Origin: Deminuibacter soli
GTDB lineage: Bacteria; Bacteroidota; Bacteroidia; Chitinophagales; Chitinophagaceae
Direction of reading: 5' to 3'
Length of the DNA: 64,000 bases
Assembly: GCF_003412455.1 (NCBI RefSeq)
Contig: NZ_QTJU01000001.1
Span: 744,001 to 808,000, forward strand
This document shows, in pieces, positions 53,884 through 61,501 of the stretch (position 1 is the stretch's first letter; each line of letters begins with the position of its first letter). The position numbers and the translations under genes are program-made. The notes under the pieces were generated by a model, which searched no databases, was not told where the DNA came from, and was given only the letters and a program-made list of their open reading frames with translations.

Positions 53884-55166
53884 TAAGTACGGATTGAATA
53901 GTTCTGGTTACCTAATTTGAATTGCATAACGAACGTGTATACATAGTCGCCCGAGGCCTGGTTTTTCTGTTTGTCAATCTTGGACGAGTTGACAACAATT
54001 GGCAAGTACGAATCTGGCTGCCCCTCGGTACCGGTCCATTCTACAAAGGCCATTGGCGAATCTTTGAGCTCCTGAAGCCATGACAGTGCATCTTCGGGGT
54101 ACTGCCTGCTACGTACCTCATACGTATCATTGCTGCGGACGTTGAAGCGCTGCACTGAAGTAGCCGTTTTAGTCAGCGGGTAAGGCAATGGCCGCACATA
54201 CTCGTCGTTTTTGTCTTCATGAGTGATCTGTGCTTTTGGAAAGGTAACTGCGTCAATGGTACCCAGGTAATTGAGGAAGTGCACCCGGCAAATATCATTA
54301 TCAGCATCTATCACTTTGTTTACACAGGTGGTTAGAATTAGCGTTGAATCTGCGTTCCAAAGCTCCAAAAAGTATTCTTCAATAATAGACCAGTCCAGGG
54401 AATCGAACAGCGGCCGCAGGTTCTTAGGACCATTGGGTAATGAATATACACCAGCCTGCAAAGTGTCACCTACCAGTGTTTCTCGTTCGTTATAAACGCC
54501 TGTTCCTTTTATCTTGTATTTTATTCGCAGGAGCTTTAATACCTGGGCCTGCGTGCTTACAAATGGATAACTGTCTGAATCATTCAGGCCAACATTGTAC
54601 CGGTATGGCCGGTGCGTTAACGGTAATGCATGCGTGGCAGCACCAGGTGTGAACGTGTTGGCAAACTGGTAACGCAGGTGCGTGGCCAAGTCCTGATTGT
54701 CTGTATGCTGCAGCTGGCAGTTTAATACAAAAAAACTGTTCGATTGTGTGCCCGTACCTGGTACAGGCGATGTCCCACCGGTACCCTGAACAGGTACCGT
54801 GCCTTCCGGTACAATAAACCCGTTTGGATCATATCCGCTACTTCTGAACCGGCAAAAGGTGGTTGCCATTGCATGCTGATACCAGTATATACCGGGATAG
54901 CCGTTATCCGCTATTGACGACTGCAAAAACTCCTGCGCGGCATCCTCGATATCGAAAAACCAGTCGCTGTCTGTGCTATTAAGCTGAGCATACTGAGTTT
55001 TAGCTACGGTTTTATAATACGTGCCGCCAAAATAAATATCGCAGTATACAACGGGTGGCACGGCCTGGCCGTCGGTCCTTTGCGCCCGCACAGTGAGCGC
55101 TACGGGCCGGTATGCTGCAGTCAAAGCGTTTGCCGCCGGCTGTGTTATGATGGATACGATTGCCAT
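53883..55166 (-). CDS. Tail/tail-tip structural protein (427 aa)
   Basis: 427 residues, unrecognised by family name. The start IITQPAANALTAAYRPVALTVRAQRTDG is an Ig-like strand pattern. The middle has a Pro/Thr/Gly-rich hinge (EGTVPVQGTGGTSPVPGTGTQ), and the C-terminal part (FAVEWTGTEG-like segment; VNSSKIDKQKNQASGDYVYTFVMQF) looks like a beta-sandwich. Location between small neck genes and the 817-aa protein fits a distal tail or upper-baseplate component. The start overlaps the upstream stop by 1 nt. Confidence 0.65.
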   Translation of the reverse strand: MAIVSIITQPAANALTAAYRPVALTVRAQRTDGQAVPPVVYCDIYFGGTYYKTVAKTQYAQLNSTDSDWFFDIEDAAQEFLQSSIADNGYPGIYWYQHAMATTFCRFRSSGYDPNGFIVPEGTVPVQGTGGTSPVPGTGTQSNSFFVLNCQLQHTDNQDLATHLRYQFANTFTPGAATHALPLTHRPYRYNVGLNDSDSYPFVSTQAQVLKLLRIKYKIKGTGVYNERETLVGDTLQAGVYSLPNGPKNLRPLFDSLDWSIIEEYFLELWNADSTLILTTCVNKVIDADNDICRVHFLNYLGTIDAVTFPKAQITHEDKNDEYVRPLPYPLTKTATSVQRFNVRSNDTYEVRSRQYPEDALSWLQELKDSPMAFVEWTGTEGQPDSYLPIVVNSSKIDKQKNQASGDYVYTFVMQFKLGNQNYSIRT

Positions 55167-55657
55167 TACACTATCCCGCTTTTTGTTTTATTGAATTCAG
55201 CATCCAGCTCACCAATAACCACGTTATCGATCATGCCGGTATACCTGTTATCGTTTTTGTAAAAGGTGTCAGCGACTGATTCCAGCCTGTTCCCGGTCTT
55301 GGAGAATTGGTAGCTGTTGCGTGTGGGCATCCCTTCCTTTTGCTGCTTTTTCAGTATCGCAATAGCCACCTTTGTGGCCTGCTTTCCTTTGTATCCCATG
55401 CGCAGCTGTACATACCTGGTCATGGCTGCAATGGAAGTGGCATCAATAGCGATATGGTTACTAGGAACGCCCTTCTCCAGATCTTCGATATAACCCAGTG
55501 CAGTCGCCTGCAGGTCTACACCGTCCGGCAATTGCGCAATAGCGTCATGCAGTGACTGCTCCAGAGCGCCAGTAAGAAAGTGGCCCTGCAGGCGCAGCTC
55601 CTGCTTAATGTTGCTGATAATTTCCAGGTTTAACTGGCTGAGTTTACCGGTATTCAT
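55166..55657 (-). CDS. Tail-completion-like protein (163 aa)
   Basis: 163 residues, mainly helical with a basic middle (YVQLRMGYKGKQATKVAIAILKKQQKEGMPTRNSYQFSKT). Size, charge and neighbourhood resemble HK97 gp10-type tail-completion proteins, but no clear signature is seen. It overlaps the 427-aa gene start by 1 nt and the upstream small gene by 4 nt, showing tight coupling. Confidence 0.6.
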   Translation of the reverse strand: MNTGKLSQLNLEIISNIKQELRLQGHFLTGALEQSLHDAIAQLPDGVDLQATALGYIEDLEKGVPSNHIAIDATSIAAMTRYVQLRMGYKGKQATKVAIAILKKQQKEGMPTRNSYQFSKTGNRLESVADTFYKNDNRYTGMIDNVVIGELDAEFNKTKSGIV

Positions 55658-55917
55658 CGTTCTTGCAATTGAAGGTTTTCAAGATGCGGTTTAAGCCTGC
55701 GCCATTGCTCCAGTATGTGCCCGCGGCATTTGTGACAACCAAAGTCGTCGAACTCGCCGGCCGGGTCCAGGAACTCTTCGTACACATCGAAGAGGTATTC
55801 CATGGGGCTGTTTTGCTCCTGCAGATTCACGGCCTTATCGATAAACCTTTCCTGCAGTATTATTTTCCTGATTCGCGCCGGCACCCGCCTGGCCGCTATG
55901 GTCAAAAAGTCTGGCAT
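55654..55917 (-). CDS. Small Cys-containing protein in the tail module (87 aa)
   Basis: 87 residues with a CxxC pair (FGCHKCRGH) and a nearby His, possibly a zinc knuckle. The first half is a basic helix (LTIAARRVPARIRKIILQERFIDKAV), the second acidic. Unrecognised. The ATG at 55917 overlaps the stop of the upstream gene by 1 nt, and the gene overlaps the next by 4 nt. Confidence 0.6.
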   Translation of the reverse strand: MPDFLTIAARRVPARIRKIILQERFIDKAVNLQEQNSPMEYLFDVYEEFLDPAGEFDDFGCHKCRGHILEQWRRLKPHLENLQLQER

Positions 55918-56588
55918 CAGTGTTTGTGTATTGGGTGAATTTCTAATGGGGGTACGGTGATCTTGTTCAGTACATCATCAGGATAATCATTCAGCTGGCA
56001 ACCGTCCGCATACATGTTGATGAGAAACTGTAGTGATACACCGGTAATATCGTCGCTGCCGAATCTGCTGATGCGGGCAATCTCCGCTGGTCGGTCGAAA
56101 TCAACGTTCAGCACACTGCGCATGCTGACAGGCACTCCTTTCAACAGGGCGGCACTTTTCAGGATTACCTGCTGCAGCAACACCCAGAAATTGCCGGCAC
56201 ACTCCTTCATGTCCTTCCAATCTTCCCACACCTGGTGCTTGCTGGTGTTGGTCGCAGCATCGGGCGCCTTCAGCTGGTTGGTGCCGGATACAAACGACTT
56301 GCAAAGGAAAAACAGGGTGAAGCTGAACTGCTCCCAATCAGCGCCATTTACCTTTACCAGCCTACTGCGGGGTGTGATGCACACACACAATGGGTATTTC
56401 TGCAAAGGCGTTTTGCTGCCACTTGCCGGATCGCTTATGTAGGCGCCCAGGTTATTTGTATTGAGGTCATACCCATAATCAGGCGAAACATGGTACCGCC
56501 CCTGCATTACAGATGACTGCAAAAGCAACTGCTTAAACAGCCCTTTATCCCGGTCGTATAAAAAAAGTTCATCCATTGTTGTCTTCAT
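55917..56588 (-). CDS. Hypothetical tail-module protein (223 aa)
   Basis: 223 residues. ATG 56588 overlaps the membrane-protein gene by 20 nt; ATG 56576 is an alternative. It is mixed alpha/beta (PLCVCITPRSRLVKVNGADWEQFSFTLFFLCKSF; EDWKDMKECAGNFWVLLQQVILKSA). The C-terminus has a strand/turn pattern (DDITGVSLQFLINMYADGC). Not recognised; possibly a neck or tail-tube component. Confidence 0.6.
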   Translation of the reverse strand: MKTTMDELFLYDRDKGLFKQLLLQSSVMQGRYHVSPDYGYDLNTNNLGAYISDPASGSKTPLQKYPLCVCITPRSRLVKVNGADWEQFSFTLFFLCKSFVSGTNQLKAPDAATNTSKHQVWEDWKDMKECAGNFWVLLQQVILKSAALLKGVPVSMRSVLNVDFDRPAEIARISRFGSDDITGVSLQFLINMYADGCQLNDYPDDVLNKITVPPLEIHPIHKH

Positions 56589-56931
56589 TTAAGATGCCTA
56601 AACGAGCTTTGCGATCGCAATTACATTTTCTCTTCTGCCCGTCCCGCAGGAAAATCAGCAGCGTGCTAAGCACCACGTTAATACCGGCAGCGATGGCCAG
56701 AACAAACGGCACTGATGTTAGGTGCACTTCCCAAAAGCCGACCCTGTTGCCCAGATACAGCACCAGGTAGCCCCACCAGGGTGTCATACATGCAGGGCAG
56801 TCATAAATAGGCTTACGCAGCCATACAGGTGCATTTTCCAGCAGGTAATGCACCCAGGACAGAATCATTCCATCCCAAGTACAGGCGTGCAGGAAAAGCA
56901 CAATGAGGGCAATTGATAATATTACACTCAT
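56569..56931 (-). CDS. Small phage membrane protein with CPxC motif (120 aa)
   Basis: 120 residues with an N-terminal membrane segment (VILSIALIVLFLHAC), a second around residues 53-66, and a third around 73-94 (VPFVLAIAAGINVVLSTLLIF). Between the first two lies IYDCPACMTPWWGYLVLYLG, a CPxC motif like that of DUF1360-type small membrane proteins. A second cluster, KCNCDRK, follows the last helix. It is odd in a tail gene cluster. A redox or host-envelope function is possible; the role is unknown. Confidence 0.65.
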   Translation of the reverse strand: MSVILSIALIVLFLHACTWDGMILSWVHYLLENAPVWLRKPIYDCPACMTPWWGYLVLYLGNRVGFWEVHLTSVPFVLAIAAGINVVLSTLLIFLRDGQKRKCNCDRKARLGILNEDNNG

Positions 56932-57356
56932 GCTTCACCCTGGATTAAGTGAATACCTGGTTTGTTCTGCATAATCTTGAACCGCTTGATCAGCTGGTCG
57001 CGCACCGGCGCAACCTGGGCTTCCCATTGAGCACCTATGGCCGCGTTGAGCTTTACTAAATGGGCGAACTGCTGAGGGCTTATATGGAAGTCAGCCGGAG
57101 TGCGCGCATCAAGATTGTTTGCCAGCACCATCACCACGTTGAGGTTTATTCCCTGCGGTATGGTTTCAAACAACTGCTCGTATTTATCCGCTGGTACCTG
57201 CAGCTGCTGGATACTGGCCTTGCACAATGCCTCTTTGGCAAACCCATACCATTCACTTAGTTCGGGTGTCCAGGACATAAAGTGTTTTTCCAGTTCGTCG
57301 TTAAGCTGCTGGCCAAATTCGATTTGTTGCTGTCTGTTCAATTGTAGTTGTTGCAT
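56928..57356 (-). CDS. Hypothetical protein after the tail chaperone (142 aa)
   Basis: 142 residues from ATG 57356 (MQQLQLNRQQQIEFGQQL), which follows the preceding stop after 1 nt; an in-frame ATG at 57380 would overlap that gene. Strongly helical and Gln-rich. No domain is recognised. The position after the two-frame tail-chaperone gene is where small chaperone-associated or neck proteins are encoded. It overlaps the membrane-protein gene by 4 nt. Confidence 0.65.
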   Translation of the reverse strand: MQQLQLNRQQQIEFGQQLNDELEKHFMSWTPELSEWYGFAKEALCKASIQQLQVPADKYEQLFETIPQGINLNVVMVLANNLDARTPADFHISPQQFAHLVKLNAAIGAQWEAQVAPVRDQLIKRFKIMQNKPGIHLIQGEA

Positions 57357-57357
57357 G

Positions 57358-58262
57358 TTATGTTGTGGTTTTGTAGGCATTTTTTACCGCGACATCGAAG
57401 TCGCGTTTCTCGCTGGCAAAAGTCAATACCTTAAAAGCCTTTGCCTGTTTTGCACACTCAATACTGTCAAGGCCGCTGCCCGGTATGTCAAAAACCTTTG
57501 TCTCTGCGATGGAAGAAAGGAAGTTTATCCATCCCCATTTCTGATAGTGTTCCGTTAATTCAGGTTTGGCATCTCCTGCACTTCCTCCTGCGAATACGCT
57601 AAAGTGGTCATCCAGGTATGCACACAGATGGTCAAAAAAAAAGCTACCTGGCACACGTAAGGCATAGGTAGCTGCTGCATCAACGTTAAGCGCTCACCGC
57701 CTTCAATTACCATGTCATCCGTAAACGCCTCGTCCTTTTTCCTGAAGTAAACCGCGCACAGATATGGCATTGCCTCCCAGCGGCCTTTCCCCAGCGTGTG
57801 CAGTTGCCGCATTACTTCTTTCGCCGTGATTACCTCGTTGAATGACATCGAGCTCGCCGGGTTGATCTTAAAGTCCTGGATAGTCCATTCATCTCCATTC
57901 CACAGGACTGACGCCGGCAGCTGCTGCGCCTCGGTGAATGCCTGCTGCAGGATTGAACGAAATAGCCGGTACCGGTCAAGCAAAGGCTGTATGAGTGGCG
58001 CCTGCCGCACGTCGAAAAGGTCATGCTTGGTCCAGAAGGAAAACCAGGCCAGCGCCTCATTGTCGATATGGGCATCGATATCCATTTGCCGCAACAGGTC
58101 GGTATCATCCTGATCCCCATCATATTCCTTTTTGGCAATTACTTGCATGGCCTCATCCAGCTCACGGCCATATTGCTGGTGATATTCCAAGTATTGGCCC
58201 AGCGATATATCAGCAAGGTCGAAAGGCACGTCGTGCAGCTTATCGTTGATGGTTACCTGCAT
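57358..58262 (-). CDS. Tail assembly chaperone, long frameshift product (gpGT-like)
   Basis: If ribosomes slip -1 at the T-rich heptamer (57636-57642 on the minus strand), the 235-codon frame (58262-57555) continues in the frame ending at 57358 and gives a fusion of about 301 residues (209 from frame 0, then 92). The overlap has no stop in either frame across the slip site, and the downstream frame has no convincing start of its own. This is how many long-tailed phages make G and GT chaperones that load the tape measure. The mechanism is inferred; no product has been seen. Confidence 0.6.
57555..58262 (-). CDS. Tail assembly chaperone, short product (gpG-like)
   Basis: 235 residues. The start VTINDKLHDVPFDLADISLGQYLEYHQQYGRELDEAM fits tail-chaperone N-termini, with several helices rich in Gln, Leu and Asp following. 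Residues 208-209 (Phe-Phe) are encoded at the slippery run; the last 26 residues come after it. The gene stands between a coiled-coil protein and small neck genes. It is some distance upstream of the tape measure, farther than usual for a G/GT pair. Family assignment is therefore only moderate. Confidence 0.65.
   Translation of the reverse strand: MQVTINDKLHDVPFDLADISLGQYLEYHQQYGRELDEAMQVIAKKEYDGDQDDTDLLRQMDIDAHIDNEALAWFSFWTKHDLFDVRQAPLIQPLLDRYRLFRSILQQAFTEAQQLPASVLWNGDEWTIQDFKINPASSMSFNEVITAKEVMRQLHTLGKGRWEAMPYLCAVYFRKKDEAFTDDMVIEGGERLTLMQQLPMPYVCQVAFFLTICVHTWMTTLAYSQEEVQEMPNLN
57633..57644 (-). promoter_or_regulatory. -1 frameshift slippery site (T_TTT_TTT)
   Basis: Minus strand reads GCT TTT TTT TTG in frame 0. 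This contains the canonical heptamer X_XXY_YYZ with all bases T, positioned so that -1 slippage enters the frame ending at 57358. Nine T residues occur in a row. A clear downstream pseudoknot was not found by eye. Confidence 0.6.
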
Positions 58263-58264
58263 GG

Positions 58265-59041
58265 TTAACCCTCCATGCTTTTCAGTTCTTCGGTAAGGCT
58301 TATTTCATCGGCATGCAGTGCGTCCATCTTGGCGGCCAGCTCGTCAACCTTTTGTTTTGCTGCTTTTTTCTGCGCAGCAGTGAGACCGTCCGCATTGGCT
58401 TCAGATTGTGCTTTGTTGAACGCTGGGTATGTTACATTCTTTTGTGCTGCGATGTCTTCCAGTAAGCCTTTTATTTCCGCAATCCTGGCTGCCTGTTCAG
58501 CGGCCAGGACATTGGGATTATCTGCTGCTGCAGCAATCCTGGCCGTTTCAGCGATGGCTTCGCGCACTGTGTTTAAAAAGTTACCATCAATCTTCGCCGG
58601 TTCGGTGTCTGTAACCGGTAGTCCGGCTTTTTTACCCACAGCACGCAGCTCGATTTCCGAATATGTATCCAGCAATGCATCATTTTCCATGCTCGGCAGC
58701 AGCTGGTACAATTCTTCAGCTTTTGCTCTAAGCTCTGACACAGCTGCCTGTTCAGCGGTCTTAACAGCTTCTGCAGGCGTAAGAGAGGCCCCTACAGCGT
58801 GCGTACTGGCAACAGGCCTGCCCAGTACATGTGTTAACGGTTTACGGCCGCCAGGCTCGGCGGTAGCCAGGTCTGCACCGACCAATGCAGAAAGCATGTT
58901 GATTTCTTTGTCCAGGCTGCTTGTGGCGCGCAGGCAGAATGTGCGGGTGGTGGAGTGTGCCAGGTATTGCTCGATATCTGCCTTAGCAGTTTTCAACGAA
59001 ACAATAGCAGCTTCGATGTTTGTTTTCTGTGGATGGCTCAT
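58265..59041 (-). CDS. Ala-rich helical late protein (258 aa)
   Basis: 258 residues, strongly helical and Ala/Glu/Lys-rich (EAVKTAEQAAVSELRAKAEELYQLL; AAKQKVDELAAKMDALHADEISLTEELKSMEG). No domain is recognised. It is the first gene of the second late transcription unit, after a terminator and a promoter at 59074. It could be a tail or scaffolding component. A short Gly/Pro segment (AEPGGRKPLTHVLGRPV) breaks the helices. Confidence 0.65.
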   Translation of the reverse strand: MSHPQKTNIEAAIVSLKTAKADIEQYLAHSTTRTFCLRATSSLDKEINMLSALVGADLATAEPGGRKPLTHVLGRPVASTHAVGASLTPAEAVKTAEQAAVSELRAKAEELYQLLPSMENDALLDTYSEIELRAVGKKAGLPVTDTEPAKIDGNFLNTVREAIAETARIAAAADNPNVLAAEQAARIAEIKGLLEDIAAQKNVTYPAFNKAQSEANADGLTAAQKKAAKQKVDELAAKMDALHADEISLTEELKSMEG

Positions 59042-59058
59042 TACTGAAGTTTTCGTGA

Positions 59059-59096
59059 ATAATTATTTCAATACAAATGTAATTAAAATAATTATT
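59059..59096 (-). promoter_or_regulatory. Late-unit promoter region with AT-rich repeats
   Basis: Minus strand: TACATTTG (59074-59081) is an exact -7 box, 32 nt before the ATG at 59041. It is flanked on both sides by AATAATTATT elements (59059-59069 and 59084-59096) of the same kind as in front of terS and the protease. No -33 TTTG at normal spacing was seen. Confidence 0.5.
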
Positions 59097-59174
59097 ACTT
59101 ATCTTCACGTTTCAAACACAATAATGCATTTGGTGATGTAGTGTTGATGTGTTAACCGGCCATGCAGTTTTTGG

Positions 59175-59200
59175 AAAAGCCACTGAAATCAGTGGCTTTT
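59175..59200 (-). terminator. Terminator of the terS-terL unit
   Basis: A perfect 12-bp stem AAAAGCCACTGA/TCAGTGGCTTTT with a 2-nt spacer begins right at the terL stop. On the minus strand it ends in TTTT; the opposite strand also has a T-run. Confidence 0.75.
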
Positions 59201-60790
59201 TTATATTTGGTCCAGTATGGACTTTGGCCCCGGTGTGGCTGTGCGGATATTGCCAGTGTTGAAGTCGAAGTGTACGCGCAGCATGGAGCCGTCGGAAAAG
59301 TCTGGCGACCGGCCGCGCAGCAGGGTCTTCTGTTCTGACTTGGGATTGATTTGCTTTTTGCCGTATTCATCCTGTTTCGTACTACGAATGGCACGGTGGT
59401 CTTGTTTGATAAGGTCCCGTACATCGTACATCCTACCCTTCAGCTTTATCTTCAATCCAGGGTAGCCATCGATATAAACGTTGTCGGTGGACAGGGCCAT
59501 GCTTACCTCATCGTTGTTTACCTTCTCGGCATACCGGTAGTAGAATTGGGTTTTCCTGTTTTTGTAGTTCTCCTTTACCATTTCGCCTCGGTCATTTCTG
59601 GTGCCGGCATCTTCCAGCGGCGGGGCGTCACCGGAAAAGCCGATATAGCCGCCCAGCTTAACCACACCGCCACCCACGCCGTCCTGGTCAACGATTACCT
59701 TTCCTTTCGGTATAGCGTAGCGCTCACGCTCCTTTTCGATTACATCCACTGTTTCCTGGGCGTCGGACTTTGAGAGTATAATCAGCTTAACTACCTTCCA
59801 TCCGTACCATATCCATATCGTTTCCAGGTCTTGACCAAACCGGGCGGCATCGCAGGTGATGTAGCGCTGATTGGTATTGGATGGGTAGACGTTCGAAAAC
59901 ATATCAGTCAGGGCTTTGGCATTGAATAGACAGTTCGGGTCTATCTTTATTTTCCAGTTTCCACCTAGCAGGCGTATCTTTTCCACCTCATCCAGCGCCA
60001 TCAGGTTGCCCAGGTATTCCGGATTTTTCTCGATGAGCTTTTTATTCTCATAGATGCTGCCGGGAATGAATGTGAGGGATTTAACAAAGTGCTCGGCATC
60101 GATCACCTGGTTTGCCGGGTTCTCAAATATGTGCGGGCATTTTGATATCACCTCCTCCTTGGTATCTCCCCAGACAAACTCGTCGTTATCAACCAGGAAG
60201 TAGCGTATTACTCCAATACGCTCAGGAATCGGATAACCGTAACGCGGGTTGAGCTCACCATTCTCCAGGCGCTCGTCCTGGTCGATCCACCATTCTATCA
60301 TATCAGCAACAAAGCTATCAGGGTCCGGGTTGCATGATGACCGTACGTAAGGCTTAACGCCGCAAACGGACCGGTTGCGGGAAAGCATGTAGATAAATTG
60401 CTTTTTGGTAAAGTGGGTAAGCTCGTCGAAGATGATGAGGCAGTACTGTGCACCCTGGTGCTCATATATGGTAAACTCATGCTCCAGGTGGCTGAACTTG
60501 AATAGCGCACCGGATGGGAAGGTCCACCGAAGCTTCTGCTGGTTCGGTATGCCTGCGAACAGCGGGTACAGCTCGCTGGCTTCATCCCACAGGCCACCCG
60601 GGTTGGTAATCTGTACGGTGGTCCTGCGGAAAAAGATAGCGTTGAAGCGTGCCACATCTTTATGCCTGAGCGGCTCCAGCAGCTCCGCAAAGGTTTTGCC
60701 CACGCCGGCACCTGAGCCACCCACCACAATGTCCGCGGATGATGACAAGAACTTTTCCTGAAAACCAGGTTGAGGCCTAATTTCCCGCAT
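59201..60790 (-). CDS. Terminase large subunit
   Basis: 529 residues: the ATPase and nuclease that packages DNA into the head. Walker A is GGSGAGVGKT (residues 24-33), an unusual variant with extra glycines. Walker B is CLIIFDELTHF (Asp121/Glu122). The RNase-H-like nuclease domain follows, with YITCDAARFGQD (near 318) and VIVDQDGVGGG (near 375) supplying metal-binding Asp residues. It overlaps the end of terS by 14 nt and has its own terminator just downstream. Packaging mode (cos or pac) cannot be told. Confidence 0.93.
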   Translation of the reverse strand: MREIRPQPGFQEKFLSSSADIVVGGSGAGVGKTFAELLEPLRHKDVARFNAIFFRRTTVQITNPGGLWDEASELYPLFAGIPNQQKLRWTFPSGALFKFSHLEHEFTIYEHQGAQYCLIIFDELTHFTKKQFIYMLSRNRSVCGVKPYVRSSCNPDPDSFVADMIEWWIDQDERLENGELNPRYGYPIPERIGVIRYFLVDNDEFVWGDTKEEVISKCPHIFENPANQVIDAEHFVKSLTFIPGSIYENKKLIEKNPEYLGNLMALDEVEKIRLLGGNWKIKIDPNCLFNAKALTDMFSNVYPSNTNQRYITCDAARFGQDLETIWIWYGWKVVKLIILSKSDAQETVDVIEKERERYAIPKGKVIVDQDGVGGGVVKLGGYIGFSGDAPPLEDAGTRNDRGEMVKENYKNRKTQFYYRYAEKVNNDEVSMALSTDNVYIDGYPGLKIKLKGRMYDVRDLIKQDHRAIRSTKQDEYGKKQINPKSEQKTLLRGRSPDFSDGSMLRVHFDFNTGNIRTATPGPKSILDQI

Positions 60791-61394
60791 TCTTCACCTC
60801 CCTTCCGTTGGATGGCATAATTAAAACGGTGGCATTGGTTTCTGTTTGAATAGGTCCGCCGTCCCTGCCGGTGTGGCGTGCTTCCACCGGTGCATTATAA
60901 CCCATGATTTTACAGATCGCCTCCAGCGCGGTAAGCTTGTTGAGCAGCTTTACTTTCTGCGTTGTGCCCAGCACCATACCGCTTTCCGGCTCTTTTACGT
61001 CGTAGGATTCGATGCCAGCCATTACTGCTGCAACATCCTCGTCCAGTTCATGTATGCTTTTCAGGCCACTGTCAACGTTATAGGCTTTGCGGATATCGAA
61101 GAAGGCAATTTTGGCGAGCTCTTCCAGCACGCGCTCCTTGGTGATGTGAAGTTTTTTTGCGGATTCGGCAATAACGGCTTCCTGTTCACGCCTGCGTATG
61201 GCTTCAGCTTCGGCCAGTCTTTTATCTACTGTTGGCCTGGCGGCTGTCATCCACTTTTCGACAGTGGATTTACTGACACCGTAAGTTTCAGTAAGGTTCC
61301 GTACTATTTCCTTGGTTTGCGTGCCCAAAAAAAGAGCATCAGCCACCAGTTCCACACCTTTTTCCCTCGATATTTTACGGTTTCCTTTCTGCAC
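60777..61394 (-). CDS. Terminase small subunit
   Basis: 205 residues from GTG 61394 (MQKGNRKISREKGVELVADALFLG). The N-terminal helix-turn-helix (LGTQTKEIVRNLTETYGVSKSTVEKWMTAARP) would bind phage DNA. A middle coiled region (AEAEAIRRREQEAVIAESAKKLHI) follows, then a helical oligomerisation part (KLLNKLTALEAICKIMGYNAP). It is the first gene of the late region in transcription order. A -7-like box lies 4 nt before the GTG and an AT-rich palindrome just upstream, so this transcript may be leaderless. Confidence 0.9.
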   Translation of the reverse strand: MQKGNRKISREKGVELVADALFLGTQTKEIVRNLTETYGVSKSTVEKWMTAARPTVDKRLAEAEAIRRREQEAVIAESAKKLHITKERVLEELAKIAFFDIRKAYNVDSGLKSIHELDEDVAAVMAGIESYDVKEPESGMVLGTTQKVKLLNKLTALEAICKIMGYNAPVEARHTGRDGGPIQTETNATVLIMPSNGREVKNAGN

Positions 61395-61402
61395 ACGTAA
61401 AT

Positions 61403-61441
61403 TTAGCTATAAAATAATTATTTTAATTACTTTATAGCTAA
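61403..61441. promoter_or_regulatory. Divergent control region with nested palindromes
   Basis: Outer arms TTAGCTATAAA/TTTATAGCTAA (11 bp, 17-nt loop) enclose a perfect 16-bp palindrome TAAAATAATTATTTTA (61410-61425). It lies between terS (minus) and the opposite-strand gene at 61502. A weak -7 box TAAATTTA (minus, 61398-61405) overlaps the left arm. It is a candidate phage regulator site. Confidence 0.5.
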
Positions 61442-61449
61442 TGTTTTGT

Positions 61450-61481
61450 CTTGCAAGTATGAGCAGATATTTATATGTTTA
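61450..61481 (+). promoter_or_regulatory. Candidate promoter of the cargo gene
   Basis: CTTG near 61450, 20 nt, then TATGTTTA (61474-61481), one mismatch from the -7 consensus. The ATG follows at 61502. It is on the strand opposite to the phage late genes. Confidence 0.4.
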
Positions 61482-61501
61482 CGCGGCAACACTCATAAAT
61501 T

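Noticed and set aside
57358-57654. 98-codon frame as an independent gene
   Set aside because: It overlaps the tail-chaperone frame by 100 nt, has no convincing start, and is joined to it by a perfect -1 slippery site.
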